A DNA stretch of 64,000 nt from Leisingera daeponensis (lineage in GTDB: Bacteria > Pseudomonadota > Alphaproteobacteria > Rhodobacterales > Rhodobacteraceae). This document shows positions 1-9,929 of this stretch, piece by piece; within the stretch, counting starts at the first letter, position 1, and each line of letters starts with the position of its first letter. The stretch lies in assembly GCF_019801465.1 (NCBI RefSeq), contig NZ_JAHVJA010000001.1, positions 558,001 through 622,000 on the forward strand. Direction: 5' to 3'. The notes beneath the pieces are model-generated. The model was not told the DNA's origin. It did no database searches and saw nothing but the letters and a program-made list of their open reading frames with translations. The position numbers were made by a program, and so were the translations under genes.

Positions 1-2
1 AG

Positions 3-812
3 GCGGAGGCAAATCTGGAACTGGCCTCCCTGGAACTGGCCCGAAAGCAGGAGCTGTTTGAGCGCGGATCGGTCCCGGAAACGGATCGCGACACCGCCCG
101 GGCCAATGAACTGGTGGCTGAGGCGCAGGTGCGGGCTGCCCGGGCCGCCATCCAGCAGGCCGAACTGGATCTGAGCTACACTGAGGTTCACGCGCCGTTT
201 TCCGGCCGTGTCGGGCGGGTTGCAGTCAGCCTCGGCGATGTGGTCAGCCCCAATGGATCGCCCTTGGTCAACATCGTGCGCGAGGCGCCGGTCTATGTGT
301 CTTTTTCGTTGAATGAAAAGCAGTTTGTGGAAATCCTCCAAAGTTTGGAGGCTGAGGGCATCGACCGTTCCGATACCGGGACTGCGCCGGAAGTTTTTGT
401 GGTGCTGCCCAATGGTTCAGAGCTGGAAGAGAAGGGCCGGATTGCCTTTGCCGGCAATAGGGTAGACCCCGCGACCGGTGCCGTCACGGTGCGCGCAGAA
501 TTCGAAAACAGCGGTCGGCTGATCCTGGACGGCGCTTTCCTGACCGTGGGCCTTCAGTCTCAGGAAGCGGTGGACCGCGTCATCATTAGCCAGGCGGCGA
601 TCCAGCGAGATCAGCAGGGTCCGTTTGTTCTGGTCGTGGATGAGAACAATCAGGTGCAGCAGCGTTACATCGTGACTGGCGACGCGCAAGGCACCGGGAT
701 CATTGTGCTCGACGGATTGATCAAAGGCGAGACCGTGGTGGTCGAAGGCCTGCAGAAAATCCGCCCAGGCGTCGAGGTGGACCCGGTCATGGCCGTGCAG
801 GCTGGAGAATAA
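3..812 (+). CDS. RND efflux periplasmic adaptor (MFP/HlyD family), 5' truncated by window edge
   Basis: Periplasmic adaptor that bridges an inner-membrane RND pump to an outer-membrane channel. The reading frame is already open at base 3 and continues unbroken to the TAA at 810-812, so 269 residues are visible and the N-terminus (lipid or signal anchor, first lipoyl half, first coiled-coil helix) lies outside. Visible parts are the end of the alpha-hairpin (about residues 1-55), the second lipoyl half with the family motif YTEVHAPFSGRVGR (about 59-72), the beta-barrel domain and the membrane-proximal domain. An in-frame GTG at 114 is not a real start because homology-like sequence continues upstream. 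The pump gene starts 3 bases after the stop, so the two are one operon. Substrate cannot be told from sequence. Confidence 0.93.
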   Translation, partial: AEANLELASLELARKQELFERGSVPETDRDTARANELVAEAQVRAARAAIQQAELDLSYTEVHAPFSGRVGRVAVSLGDVVSPNGSPLVNIVREAPVYVSFSLNEKQFVEILQSLEAEGIDRSDTGTAPEVFVVLPNGSELEEKGRIAFAGNRVDPATGAVTVRAEFENSGRLILDGAFLTVGLQSQEAVDRVIISQAAIQRDQQGPFVLVVDENNQVQQRYIVTGDAQGTGIIVLDGLIKGETVVVEGLQKIRPGVEVDPVMAVQAGE

Positions 813-815
813 GCA

Positions 816-3800
816 ATGTTTTCTTCCACCTTCATCAACCGGCCGAAGTTCGCAATCGTCATCTCCCTGGTGCTGACGGTAATGGGAGTGATCGGTTATT
901 TCGCATTGCCGGTTGCGCAATTTCCGGAAATCACGCCCCCAGTGGTGAACGTCACCGCGAGTTACCCTGGCGCCAATGCCGAAACCGTCGAAAAGAGCGT
1001 CGCCGCACCGATCGAGGCGCAGGTCAACGGCGTGGACGGGATGCTCTACATGTCCTCGACCTCCGCTGACAACGGCAGCTATTCTCTCGCGGTTACATTC
1101 GAGGTCGGAACCGACCCGGATATCGCTTCGGTCAATGTGCAGAACCGCGTGGCGCAGGCGGTGGCTGCATTGCCCGCGGAGGTAACTGCCAACGGCGTCG
1201 TGACCCAGAAAAGCTCCACCAACATGCTGCTGGTGGCAGCCCTGACTTCGCCCAATGGCTCCTACGACAGCGTGTTCCTGTCTAACTATGCCGCGATCAA
1301 CATCAAGGATGCACTGGCGCGTGTCGGCGGAGTAGGCAAGGCAGATATCCTGACCAATTTCGAATACGCGATGCGGGTCTGGCTGGATCCAAACAAGATG
1401 GCAGGACTGGGTATTTCCCCCGGCGACGTGATAAGTGCCGTGCGGGAGCAAAACATCGAGGTATCGGCCGGGCAGGTGGGGGCTCCGCCGGTACCGGGTG
1501 ATCAGGTGTTTCAGTATACAATCAAATCCAAGGGCCGCCTGACCGAGGTCAGCGAGTTCAAGAATATCGTGATCCGAACCGGTGAAGGCGGCAGCACCGT
1601 TAGGCTTTCTGATATTGCCACGGTTGAGCTTGGAGCCTCGAACTATAGCGCATCAGGGTTTTATGACGGCGTGCCGTCCACCATTCTGGCAGTTTATCAG
1701 GCTCCCGGGGCCAATGCGCTGGCGGTGTCAGAGGCGGTTCTGGCGGAACTGGACCGGCTGTCAAATGATTTTCCGGAAGACGTCGCTTATTCGGTGCCGT
1801 TCAACACCACTGACTTCGTCGAGCAATCTCTGAACGATGTGATCTCCACTTTGATGATGACCTTTGTGCTGGTGATCTCGGTGGTGTTCATCTTTCTGGG
1901 ATCATTCCGCGCGACGATTATTCCGGCCGTGGCAATTCCGGTCTCGCTGATCGGCACCTTCGCCTTCCTGCTGGCGCTTGGCATGTCGCTCAACACCATC
2001 TCGCTGTTTGCGCTGGTGCTGGCCATCGGCATCGTGGTGGACGACGCCATTGTGGTGGTTGAAAACGTCGAGCGCATCATCGCCGAGGAAGGGTTGCCTC
2101 CGGCAGAGGCAACCCGCAAGGCGATGGGGCAGATCACCGGCCCGGTGATTGCCACAACGCTGGTGCTGCTGGCGGTGTTTGTGCCTGTCACCTTCATGCC
2201 GGGGATTACCGGGCGGCTTTATTCGCAATTCGCGGTGACCATTTCGGTCGCGGTGGTCATCTCTTCGGTCAACGCTTTGACACTGTCTCCAGCGCTTTGC
2301 GCGATCGTTCTCAAACCCCGTTCGGGTCCGCCAAGGGGGCTGCTGGCGGTGTTCGAGAACATGATCGGCGGTGTGCGGACCGGTTATCTGAGCATCGTCA
2401 CGCGCCTGCTGCGGTTGCCGGTGATCGGTCTCGCCATAATTGCCGCAGTGGCCTTCGGAACTGGAACAGTCTTCAGCACCACGTCAAAAGGGTTCCTGCC
2501 GCTGGAGGACAACGGCTATCTGTTTGTCGATGTTCAGCTGCCTGATGCGGCGGCTCTGGGGCGGACCGAGACCGTGACGGGGCGGATTGACGAGCAGATC
2601 CGTCAGATCCCCGGTGTCAAAGGCACTGTTCTCGTCAACGGGTTCAGCCTGCTGAACGGCGCCAGCGCCAATGGCGCGATGATCATTGCGAACCTCGATC
2701 CCTGGGATGAACGCAATGACGACAGCCTGCGGCCTGATGCGATCCTTGACCAGATTTACAGTATTGCCAATGGCGAGGCTGCGGCCAGCATCGTTGCCTT
2801 CAACCCGCCGCCGATCTCCGGCCTGGGCATGTCGGCCGGTGTTGAAATGGAGGTGCAGCAGACCGCCGGGGGCACCCCGCAAGACCTGGCGCAGTCAGTC
2901 GGCTCGCTGGTCTATTCTGCCAACCAGCGGCCCGAGATTGCCCAGTCCTACACCACGTTCCGGGCCAATGTACCCCAGGTGTTCGTTGATCTGGACCGGG
3001 AAAAGGCCAAAACGCTGAACGTACCGATTGCCGAAGTCTTCCAGACTATGCAGGCCCATCTGGGGTCTTACTATGTGAATGATTTCAACCTGTTCGGGCG
3101 TGTCTACAAGGTGCTTTTGCAGGCGGAGGGGTCTTACCGCGACAAAATCGAGGATATCGGAGGCTTGTATGTTCGGGCGCAATCCGGGGAGATGGTGCCA
3201 CTGTCGACCCTGATCGACGTGGAGAACGTGCTGGGGCCGGTGCTTCTGAAACGGCACAACATTTTCCGTTCTGCAACCGTCACTGCTGTTCCTGCACCTG
3301 GCCTGTCCACGGGGGACGCGATCCGGGTGATGCAGGAGGAAGCCGCGACAGCGCTGCCGCCGGGCTATTCATTTGAATGGACTGGAACCGCACAGCAGCA
3401 GCTGGACTCTGCCGGTCTGGTCACCGTGATCCTGGGGATGGCCGTGCTGTTCGGCTATCTGTTCCTGGTCGGACAGTACGAAAGCTGGACCATGCCGGTT
3501 GCGATCCTGCTGTCGGTGATCGTGGCGCTTTTCGGTGCCGTGGCTGCGGTGGCGCTGGCGGGGAATGATATCAACCTCTACACCCAGATCGGGATGATCA
3601 TGCTGATCGGCCTGGCGTCAAAAAACGCAATTCTGATTGTGGAGTTCGCGATGGAGCAACGGGCAGCTGGCCTGTCCATCCGTGAGGCTGCACAGGAAGC
3701 TGCCAAACAGCGTTTCCGGGCGGTGATGATGACCGCGCTGTCCTTCCTGCTGGGAGTGGTGCCGCTCATGATCGCGTCCGGTGCAGGGGCTGCCAGCCAG

Positions 3801-3941
3801 CGCGCGATCGGTATCGCGGTTTTCGGAGGCATGCTGGCAGCGACCGTGGTCGGCGTCATCGTCGTGCCGGTGTTATATGCGATGATGCAGGGCATGCGCG
3901 AGCGGATCAAAGGTCAGCTCAAAGGCAGCCCAACCGCATGA
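816..3941 (+). CDS. RND family efflux pump, HAE-1 (AcrB/MexF-like) inner-membrane transporter
   Basis: Proton-driven exporter of hydrophobic or amphiphilic compounds, 1041 residues, the normal length for the AcrB family. The two-fold repeat is visible: TM1 followed by a large periplasmic loop ([18 protein letters not shown] near the N-terminus, typical of pore subdomains), TM2-6, then TM7, a second periplasmic loop and TM8-12. TM4 carries the proton-relay pair in [15 protein letters not shown] (Asp-Asp near residues 409-410) and TM10 carries the matching lysine in [13 protein letters not shown]. It is encoded directly after the adaptor gene; no outer-membrane channel gene follows, so the pump probably uses a TolC-like protein encoded elsewhere. 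A regulator, if present, must lie upstream of the window. Confidence 0.95.
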   Translation: MFSSTFINRPKFAIVISLVLTVMGVIGYFALPVAQFPEITPPVVNVTASYPGANAETVEKSVAAPIEAQVNGVDGMLYMSSTSADNGSYSLAVTFEVGTDPDIASVNVQNRVAQAVAALPAEVTANGVVTQKSSTNMLLVAALTSPNGSYDSVFLSNYAAINIKDALARVGGVGKADILTNFEYAMRVWLDPNKMAGLGISPGDVISAVREQNIEVSAGQVGAPPVPGDQVFQYTIKSKGRLTEVSEFKNIVIRTGEGGSTVRLSDIATVELGASNYSASGFYDGVPSTILAVYQAPGANALAVSEAVLAELDRLSNDFPEDVAYSVPFNTTDFVEQSLNDVISTLMMTFVLVISVVFIFLGSFRATIIPAVAIPVSLIGTFAFLLALGMSLNTISLFALVLAIGIVVDDAIVVVENVERIIAEEGLPPAEATRKAMGQITGPVIATTLVLLAVFVPVTFMPGITGRLYSQFAVTISVAVVISSVNALTLSPALCAIVLKPRSGPPRGLLAVFENMIGGVRTGYLSIVTRLLRLPVIGLAIIAAVAFGTGTVFSTTSKGFLPLEDNGYLFVDVQLPDAAALGRTETVTGRIDEQIRQIPGVKGTVLVNGFSLLNGASANGAMIIANLDPWDERNDDSLRPDAILDQIYSIANGEAAASIVAFNPPPISGLGMSAGVEMEVQQTAGGTPQDLAQSVGSLVYSANQRPEIAQSYTTFRANVPQVFVDLDREKAKTLNVPIAEVFQTMQAHLGSYYVNDFNLFGRVYKVLLQAEGSYRDKIEDIGGLYVRAQSGEMVPLSTLIDVENVLGPVLLKRHNIFRSATVTAVPAPGLSTGDAIRVMQEEAATALPPGYSFEWTGTAQQQLDSAGLVTVILGMAVLFGYLFLVGQYESWTMPVAILLSVIVALFGAVAAVALAGNDINLYTQIGMIMLIGLASKNAILIVEFAMEQRAAGLSIREAAQEAAKQRFRAVMMTALSFLLGVVPLMIASGAGAASQRAIGIAVFGGMLAATVVGVIVVPVLYAMMQGMRERIKGQLKGSPTA

Positions 3942-3948
3942 TCGAAGC

Positions 3949-3977
3949 ATCTCCGGCGGGCGTAGTTCGCCGGAGAT
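3949..3977 (+). terminator. Hairpin after RND operon
   Basis: Ten-base perfect inverted repeat (3949-3958 with 3968-3977, 9-base loop) starting 7 bases after the pump stop codon. It is placed as a terminator but lacks a T tract, so it may instead protect the mRNA 3' end. Confidence 0.5.
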
Positions 3978-4010
3978 TCGCCTTGAGAGTGTGCTTTCCT
4001 GAGCCGGAAA

Positions 4011-4226
4011 TCAGGCAGCCTGCCGCGCCCTCAGGCCGCGCTCATGGGCCTCCGCCAGGATCAGTTCCCACTTTCGCGGCGTGCATCGGAATTCCGGCTC
4101 AACGTCACACGTCAGGGGCGCACAGATTTCCTTTGGAATTCTGCGGGCTTGGGCGGAGACACACCGTTCCAATGCCCAGAAATCCGTCAGGGACGGATTG
4201 TCACAAATTACTTGGCTCAGCAGCAT
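4011..4226 (-). CDS. Small conserved-looking hypothetical protein, 71 aa
   Basis: Unrecognised short protein, convergent with the RND pump gene. The start is taken at the ATG 4224-4226 because the sequence AGGGAG lies 9 bases upstream on the minus strand; a longer frame to 4286 exists but has no such site. The product has three cysteines, is soluble, and ends in a basic helix (ILAEAHERGLRARQAA). There are no membrane segments or signal peptide. Evidence for being real is the ribosome binding site and the absence of any competing gene; no domain is recognised. Confidence 0.45.
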   Translation of the reverse strand: MLLSQVICDNPSLTDFWALERCVSAQARRIPKEICAPLTCDVEPEFRCTPRKWELILAEAHERGLRARQAA

Positions 4227-4734
4227 TGCTGCAGGCTCCCTGTCTATTGTTGGTAATTGCCTCAGCTCTTTTGAACCGCGGCTCAAGTTTTTTAATTATG
4301 GCGGCTTGATATCCTTGTTGAAGCCGTTTGTCACCGGTTCGTTTTCTTTCATGGACTATGCCGCGGGAATTTTAGCGGAGGCAGGAAACAGGGCTGGGGC
4401 GGTCAGGAACGAGGGGCGCGGAGAATCGCGCCTAAGGCGGCTGCACGTGCAAGCGAAAAACATAGTGCAAGTTCAGTGGAAACAGGGTGGCGTTTGCGGG
4501 GAAAAATCTCTAACTGGCGTCAATACCGGGAAAAACGCGTCCAATGAGGGTGCGTCAATAAATAGCACCCTTGACTTGAGGAGGGGGCGGTGGAACCCTT
4601 CTGCGCGTGCAAAATAATCCGCACGCAGCTTGTCTGGCAGCCTGCAACTGACAGCCGCGCTTCGGCTTCAGAGCTGTGTTCCCGGCGGTGCTGGCCAAGC
4701 TGCAAATCATAAGACAAGTGGGAGAGACTTGATC
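4227..4734 (+). promoter_or_regulatory. 508-bp intergenic region upstream of the TAXI operon with two inverted repeats
   Basis: No convincing gene. It must hold the divergent promoters of the small minus-strand gene and of the TAXI transporter operon. Two inverted repeats stand out: AGGGTGC-N11-GCACCCT (4547-4553 / 4565-4571) and GCGTGC-N10-GCACGC (4605-4610 / 4621-4626). Between them is a TTGACT (4571-4576) that could act as a -35 element, though no good -10 follows at 17 bases. The second repeat has the spacing of a dimeric repressor or LysR-type site. Short plus-strand frames here lack codon bias and binding sites and were not called. Confidence 0.4.
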
Positions 4735-5700
4735 ATGAAACACACCAAACTGGCTATCGGTGCATTGGTGGCAGCGTCCTTTTCGGCGCCCGCAGCATTC
4801 GCTCAGGAATACATCACCATCGGCACCGGCGGCGTGACCGGCGTGTATTATCCGACCGGCGGTGCCATCTGCCGTCTGGTGAACAAGGGCCGCAAGGAGC
4901 ACGGCTTCAAATGCGCCGTGGAATCCACTGGCGGCTCGGTCTACAACATCAACACCATCCGTGAAGGCGAACTGCAGTTCGGCGTGGCCCAGTCCGACTG
5001 GCAGTACCACGCCTACAACGGCTCCTCCAAGTTCGAGGAAGCAGGGCCGTTCGAGGGTCTGCGCGCCGTCTTCTCAGTCCACCCGGAACCTTTCACCGTT
5101 GTGGCACGTGCCGACTCCGGCATTTCCACCTTTGACGATCTCAAGGGTAAGCGCGTGAACATCGGCAACCCGGGTTCCGGCCAGCGCGGCACCATGGAGG
5201 TGCTGATGGAAGCCAAGGGCTGGGGCATGGAAGATTTCGCCCTGGCAACTGAGCTGAAGGCGGCAGAACAGTCCGCGGCACTGTGCGACAACCAGATTGA
5301 TGCGATGATCTACACCGTCGGCCACCCGTCGGGTTCCATCCAGGAAGCCACCACCGCCTGTGACTCAGTCCTGGTGACTGTGGACGGCGAAGCGGTGGAG
5401 AAGCTGGTTGCAGACAATTCCTTCTACCGCACCGCCACCATTCCGGGCGGCATGTACCGGGGTACCGATGAAGACGTGCAGACCTTTGGGGTAGGCGCCA
5501 CCTTCGTGACCTCGGCGGACGTTTCCGAAGACGCGGTTTATGCGGTTGTCAGCTCTGTCTTTGAAAACTTCGAGGCCTTCCAGAAGCTGCACCCGGCCTT
5601 CACCAACCTGAAACCGGAAGAGATGATCGCGGATGGCCTGTCGGCGCCTCTGCATCCGGGTGCAGAGAAATATTACAAGGAAAAGGGCTGGATCGAATAA
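4735..5700 (+). CDS. TAXI family TRAP transporter substrate-binding protein
   Basis: Periplasmic ligand receptor of a TRAP transporter, 321 residues. The start ATG 4735 follows GGGAGAG and gives a textbook signal peptide (basic MKHTK, hydrophobic core, cleavage after AFA at residue 23). The mature protein begins YITIGTGGVTGVYYPTGGA, the hallmark of the TAXI (TRAP-associated extracytoplasmic immunogenic, NMT1-like) family; one frame extends further upstream but without a signal sequence. Ligand is not predictable; characterised TAXI proteins bind small organic acids such as glutamate. The gene is followed by a strong hairpin and then by the fused permease, the usual arrangement giving excess binding protein over permease. 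Confidence 0.93.
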   Translation: MKHTKLAIGALVAASFSAPAAFAQEYITIGTGGVTGVYYPTGGAICRLVNKGRKEHGFKCAVESTGGSVYNINTIREGELQFGVAQSDWQYHAYNGSSKFEEAGPFEGLRAVFSVHPEPFTVVARADSGISTFDDLKGKRVNIGNPGSGQRGTMEVLMEAKGWGMEDFALATELKAAEQSAALCDNQIDAMIYTVGHPSGSIQEATTACDSVLVTVDGEAVEKLVADNSFYRTATIPGGMYRGTDEDVQTFGVGATFVTSADVSEDAVYAVVSSVFENFEAFQKLHPAFTNLKPEEMIADGLSAPLHPGAEKYYKEKGWIE

Positions 5701-5719
5701 TCCGCCAGACAATGAGGGG

Positions 5720-5744
5720 CGGGGCGCATCAGGCGCCCCGTTTT
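5720..5744 (+). terminator. Intercistronic hairpin between binding protein and permease
   Basis: Eight-base perfect stem (5720-5727 with 5733-5740, loop ATCAG) followed by TTTT. It sits between the TAXI binding protein stop and the permease start and probably terminates part of transcription or stabilises the 5' message, so that more binding protein than permease is made. Confidence 0.7.
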
Positions 5745-5814
5745 CGCCTGAGGCCAAGGGCCCGGGCATGACTATTCCGGCCCCGGGAAACGGCGGCCGC
5801 AGGGGAGATTATCC

Positions 5815-8424
5815 ATGACATCCGATGCTCAGGGAAATCGGCCGCTTAGCGAAGAAGAGCTTCAGGAACTGGTCGCGTCTTCCGACGCCGGCGCCCGCAA
5901 CCCGGTAGGGAGCGTGGGGCTGTTCCTGGCAATCGTTGCCGTCATCTGGTCCGTGTTCCAAGTCATCCTGGCCTCACCGCTGGCCAACCAGCTGCTGCCT
6001 GGCAGCGTGATCAACAATTCGCGCCAAATCCATTTGGCTTTCGCCATTTTTCTGGCCTTTGCGGCATATCCCGCATTGAAGTCCAGCCCCCGCGGCTACA
6101 TCCCGGTTCAGGATTGGGTCTTTGCCATCGCTGGCACTGTCATCGCGCTCTACGGCTATATTTTCTATCAGAAAATTGTCGATTCAGGAGGGCTTGCAGA
6201 TGACGTGGACAAATGGTTCGCCCTCGCCGGTCTGATCCTGCTGTTCGAGGCTGCCCGCCGCGCTTTGGGTCCGGCAATGGCAATCATTGCGACGATCTTT
6301 CTGGCCTATGTGTTCTTCGGCTCCTCCGAATGGGTGCCTGAGGTTATCCGCTGGAAGGGCGCCAGCCTGAAAAAGGCTATGAGCCACATGTGGATCACTT
6401 CCGAAGGCGTGTTCGGCATTGCCCTTGGGGTCTCCACCAAGTTTGTCTTTCTCTTCGTGCTGTTCGGTGCGCTGCTCGATAAGGCAGGCGCCGGCAATTA
6501 CTTCATCAAAATGGCCTTCGGCGCCCTCGGCCACCTGCGCGGCGGTCCGGCCAAGGCGGCCGTGGTCGGCTCCGCTGCAACCGGCCTGATTTCCGGGTCC
6601 TCCATCGCGAACGTGGTCACCACCGGCACATTCACCATCCCGCTGATGAAGCGTGTGGGCTTTACTTCCGAACAGGCAGGCTCGGTCGAGGTTGCTTCCT
6701 CGGTGAACGGCCAGATCATGCCGCCGGTGATGGGCGCTGCCGCCTTCCTGATGGTGGAATACGTCGGCATTTCCTACGTCGAGGTGATCACCCATGCTTT
6801 CCTGCCGGCCGCGATTTCCTATATCGCGCTGGTTTACATCGTGCATCTGGAGGCAGTGAAACGGAACATGCCGACGCTGGGCAACCGGGTCGTCTCCATG
6901 GGCCGGACCATCGGCGGAATGGCACTGTTCTTTGCCGGATTCGCGGCCCTTTGCTACGGTGTCCAATACCCGGTGAAATGGATCGTTGCCGCGATGCCTG
7001 ATGCTTCGGGCCTGACTTTGTCGGCACTGGTTGTGCTGGCCTATGTCGCGCTGCTTTGGCTGGCTTCCGGCGTCGATGACCTGGTGCCCGACGACCCGAA
7101 CGCCAAGGAAGTTGAGCTTCCAGTTGTTGCTGAAATCTATAAGGCTGGCCTGCATTACCTGCTGCCGATCATCGTTCTGGTCTATTTCCTGATGATCGAA
7201 CAGAAGTCTCCCGGCCTTTCCGCCTTCTGGGCGACGGCACTGCTGTTCGTAATCTTGCTGACCCAAAAACCGCTCAAGGCGATTTTCCGTGGTCAAAGCA
7301 ACATGGCAAATGCCTTCATGGCAGGTGTCAATGACCTGTGGCACGGGTTGATCGACGGCGCCCGCAACATGATCGGCATCGCACTGGCAACAGCCACCGC
7401 GGGCGTGATCGTGGGCACGGTAACGCTGACCGGTGTCGGGCAGGTGATGGCGGACCTGGTTGAATTCGTTTCGGGCGGTAACTTGATCCTGATGCTGGTG
7501 ATGGTTGGCCTGTTGTCACTGGTACTGGGCATGGGCCTTCCGACCACAGCCAACTACATCGTCGTCAGCTCCCTGATGGCGGGGGTGGTGGTGGAGCTTG
7601 GCGCCCAGTCGGGCCTCATCGTGCCGCTGATCGCCGTGCACCTGTTCGTATTCTACTTCGGGATCATGGCCGACGTGACGCCGCCAGTGGGTCTTGCTAG
7701 TTTTGCGGCGGCGGCGGTTTCGGGCGGCGATGCGATCCGCACCGGCTTCACTGCTTTCTTCTACAGCTTGCGGACTGTGGCGCTGCCGTTTGTGTTCATC
7801 TTCAACACCGATCTGCTGCTGATCGATGTGAACTGGATGCAGGGCATACTGGTTGCTGTATCGGCCACGATCGCGATCCTGGTCTTCACCGCCGGCACCA
7901 TGGGCTATTTCGTCAGCCGCAACCGGATCTACGAGAGCATCCTGCTGATCTTTGCAGCCTTTGCACTGTTCCGGCCGGACTTCTTCATGGACCGGGTGAT
8001 GCCGCCTTTTGCTCAGGTACCGCCGGCCCAATTGGCACAGGCGCTGGAAGATGCGGAGCCAGGGGCGGAGCTGCGGATCACCGTGGAAGGTCCTGATTTC
8101 GACACTTCCGAAATCAAGAGCACCACGATGATCATGACCGCCGACGGCACCGATGGCCAGGCGGCGGTTGATGCCTACGGGCTGCTGCTGCTGGAGGAAG
8201 ATGGTGCGGTCAAGCTGGAAGAGCCGATGTTCGGAACCCCGGCAGCACCGAACCTGGAAAGCTTTGATTTCTACGCCGACGAGCCGGTGCAGATCATCGC
8301 AATTCAGGCGCCCGCCAGCCAGCTTCCGAAGGAACTGATGTTCCTGCCTGCGCTCCTGCTGGTCGCGCTGGTGGCCCTGATGCAGCGCGGCCGCGATCGG
8401 GAAGAAGAAGGAGTAACAGCATGA
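5815..8424 (+). CDS. TRAP transporter fused permease (DctQ-DctM type, TAXI)
   Basis: Inner-membrane part of the TAXI TRAP transporter, 869 residues, with small (4TM) and large (12TM) subunits fused, which is the rule for TAXI systems. After a short acidic N-terminus come the small-subunit helices (about residues 28-175), then the large-subunit core with GSAATGLISGSSIANVVTTGTFTIPLM and the second repeat GMGLPTTANYIVVSSLM. The C-terminal 170 residues add further helices around an acidic extracytoplasmic segment, matching the DUF3394 extension seen in this subfamily. The start ATG 5815 follows GGGGAG. The last four bases overlap the UspA gene (ATGA), so the two are translationally coupled. Confidence 0.94.
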   Translation: MTSDAQGNRPLSEEELQELVASSDAGARNPVGSVGLFLAIVAVIWSVFQVILASPLANQLLPGSVINNSRQIHLAFAIFLAFAAYPALKSSPRGYIPVQDWVFAIAGTVIALYGYIFYQKIVDSGGLADDVDKWFALAGLILLFEAARRALGPAMAIIATIFLAYVFFGSSEWVPEVIRWKGASLKKAMSHMWITSEGVFGIALGVSTKFVFLFVLFGALLDKAGAGNYFIKMAFGALGHLRGGPAKAAVVGSAATGLISGSSIANVVTTGTFTIPLMKRVGFTSEQAGSVEVASSVNGQIMPPVMGAAAFLMVEYVGISYVEVITHAFLPAAISYIALVYIVHLEAVKRNMPTLGNRVVSMGRTIGGMALFFAGFAALCYGVQYPVKWIVAAMPDASGLTLSALVVLAYVALLWLASGVDDLVPDDPNAKEVELPVVAEIYKAGLHYLLPIIVLVYFLMIEQKSPGLSAFWATALLFVILLTQKPLKAIFRGQSNMANAFMAGVNDLWHGLIDGARNMIGIALATATAGVIVGTVTLTGVGQVMADLVEFVSGGNLILMLVMVGLLSLVLGMGLPTTANYIVVSSLMAGVVVELGAQSGLIVPLIAVHLFVFYFGIMADVTPPVGLASFAAAAVSGGDAIRTGFTAFFYSLRTVALPFVFIFNTDLLLIDVNWMQGILVAVSATIAILVFTAGTMGYFVSRNRIYESILLIFAAFALFRPDFFMDRVMPPFAQVPPAQLAQALEDAEPGAELRITVEGPDFDTSEIKSTTMIMTADGTDGQAAVDAYGLLLLEEDGAVKLEEPMFGTPAAPNLESFDFYADEPVQIIAIQAPASQLPKELMFLPALLLVALVALMQRGRDREEEGVTA

Positions 8425-8852
8425 GCAAACCGGTTCTTTGCGCATTGGAGCTGAATGATGAAGCTCTGGACGAAAAGGTTCTGGCTCAGGCCGCCCGGCT
8501 GGCGGCCCTGGACGGCGCCCAGCTTGACGTGGTGAATGTTTTACCCGACTTCGGTGAAAGCTGGGTCTCCGGGTTCTTCGAGGAGCATCACCACGAAAAA
8601 GCCGTGAAGGATACGACGCAGCGGCTTACCGGGCTTTGCGCCAAGGTGCTCGGGGACGAACGCAACGCCAAGGTGCGCCATCTGGTGGCAACCGGCACTG
8701 CCTATCAGGAGATACTGAAGGTTGCCGAAACAACCGGTTGCGGTCTGATCGTGATAGGGGCGCATAAACCCGACCTCAAGGACTACCTGCTGGGCCCGAA
8801 CGCAGCCCGGGTCATCCGGCATTCCGACTGCTCGGTCTTTGTGGTTCGCTGA
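8421..8852 (+). CDS. Universal stress protein (UspA family) coupled to TRAP permease
   Basis: Nucleotide-binding alpha/beta protein, 143 residues, the size of a single Usp domain. The C-terminal ATP-binding signature is clear: LIVIGAHKPDLKDYLLGPNAARVIRHSDCSVFVVR, here shown as G-x2-(9 residues)-G-P-N-A spacing near residues 113-129. It starts inside the permease stop codon. The TRAP-linked Usp protein TeaD of Halomonas binds ATP and modulates uptake by its TRAP transporter; a similar role here is inference from context. The gene ends just before a bidirectional terminator. Confidence 0.9.
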   Translation: MSKPVLCALELNDEALDEKVLAQAARLAALDGAQLDVVNVLPDFGESWVSGFFEEHHHEKAVKDTTQRLTGLCAKVLGDERNAKVRHLVATGTAYQEILKVAETTGCGLIVIGAHKPDLKDYLLGPNAARVIRHSDCSVFVVR

Positions 8853-8859
8853 AACTGAC

Positions 8860-8884
8860 AAGGGCGCTTTCGGGCGCCCTTATT
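8860..8884. terminator. Bidirectional terminator between UspA and AttH-like gene
   Basis: Eight-base perfect stem (8860-8867 with 8874-8881) with A residues on the left and T residues on the right, so it can end transcription from both converging genes. The stop codon of the minus-strand gene lies in the right arm. Confidence 0.75.
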
Positions 8885-9929
8885 CATAGCCGGTCATCTC
8901 CAGGTAGCCTGTGCCGCTGTGGCTGCCGGTGACCGTGACCGGGCCTTCCCAATAGGAAAATGTGGTTCCCATCCAGCTTTGCGGGTTAAGGGCTTGAATC
9001 TCGATGGAAACGCCCTTGGATGGCAGGTTGGCACGCCAGCGTGTAGGGACCGTGCGGCCTGCCACATTGGTGGTTTCCAAAGGTGCTGCCTGAAACGCTC
9101 CCGCTTCCAGAGGCTCGGCTGGGCCTTCCGCAGGTATCCAGGTTCCCGATGTGAAATCGCCGCTGTCGCCGCGCAGCAAAAATCCCATCAGCTTGTCACC
9201 GCTGTCAAAGCTGAGAGAAAACCAGTCCCAGCCCTTCTGATCCGGCGCCAGGGGCTGCGACGACCATTCCCGGTCAAGCCAGCCGTGGCCGGAGACGTCA
9301 ACTGGCCCGTCCGGCAGCGTCAGAGTTCCAGTGACTTGGTAGTGCGGCTGGGAATAATAGTAGCTCGCCTGACCTTTGGCGGATTTTACCGAATATCCGT
9401 TGTCTCCGTGCAGCACAAGTGGGCCGCCCGAGGTTAATTCCAGGTCGTATGAAAAACGGCCGCCGTCAATGGATAGCTCTATGTTTTCAATGCTTTCCCT
9501 GTCTGAGTGGAACCTCCAGTCGTCGATCCAAGCAATAAAAGGATTGAGCCGGACGCCAGCCTGCCCGATCCCGCCACGGGCAATGCGTTCAGAAAAGACA
9601 TGCTGCTTTTTGGAGGTCACGGCAGCATGCGCCATCCAAATTTGCGGGCTTTGCCATCCGTCCGTGTCTCCGGGGGCCAGCGCAGAGCGGAAAAGCGTCC
9701 ACTGAATGCCGTAGGCCTTGCCATCCGGCCCCTCAAGATTGGCCGTCAAATACCACCATTCAATACGAAAATCAGGATGCGGGCCATGATCTCGAGGAAA
9801 TATCAGCTGCGTTCCGGGTTTCGGGATGGCGAAGCCTTCAGCATCCGAACCCAGCCCTGCGTAGCCCTGCGGCTGAGCAGCGGTTGTCCAGCCGGCCGCA
9901 ACGGCACAAAGCAAAAACCTAACGTTCAT
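8880..9929 (-). CDS. AttH / CrtC-like lipocalin-fold secreted protein of an ABC exporter
   Basis: Probable periplasmic or surface partner of the ABC system encoded upstream, 349 residues. The start is taken at ATG 9927-9929, preceded by AGGTG at 7 bases; a TTG two codons earlier is possible. A short signal peptide covers about residues 1-18. Family marks are RIEWWYLTANL near the N-terminus and HGWLDREWSSQPL in the second half, shared by AttH and the carotenoid 1,2-hydratase (CrtC) superfamily of tandem lipocalin domains. A carotenoid role is unlikely since no carotenoid genes are nearby; the gene order ATPase-permease-AttH matches AttEFGH-type systems. The 11-base overlap with the permease gene indicates translational coupling. 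Confidence 0.85.
   Translation of the reverse strand: MNVRFLLCAVAAGWTTAAQPQGYAGLGSDAEGFAIPKPGTQLIFPRDHGPHPDFRIEWWYLTANLEGPDGKAYGIQWTLFRSALAPGDTDGWQSPQIWMAHAAVTSKKQHVFSERIARGGIGQAGVRLNPFIAWIDDWRFHSDRESIENIELSIDGGRFSYDLELTSGGPLVLHGDNGYSVKSAKGQASYYYSQPHYQVTGTLTLPDGPVDVSGHGWLDREWSSQPLAPDQKGWDWFSLSFDSGDKLMGFLLRGDSGDFTSGTWIPAEGPAEPLEAGAFQAAPLETTNVAGRTVPTRWRANLPSKGVSIEIQALNPQSWMGTTFSYWEGPVTVTGSHSGTGYLEMTGYE

Noticed and set aside
417-1451. 344-codon minus-strand frame over the RND genes
   Set aside because: Antisense shadow, His/Gln/Arg-rich and without recognisable motifs.
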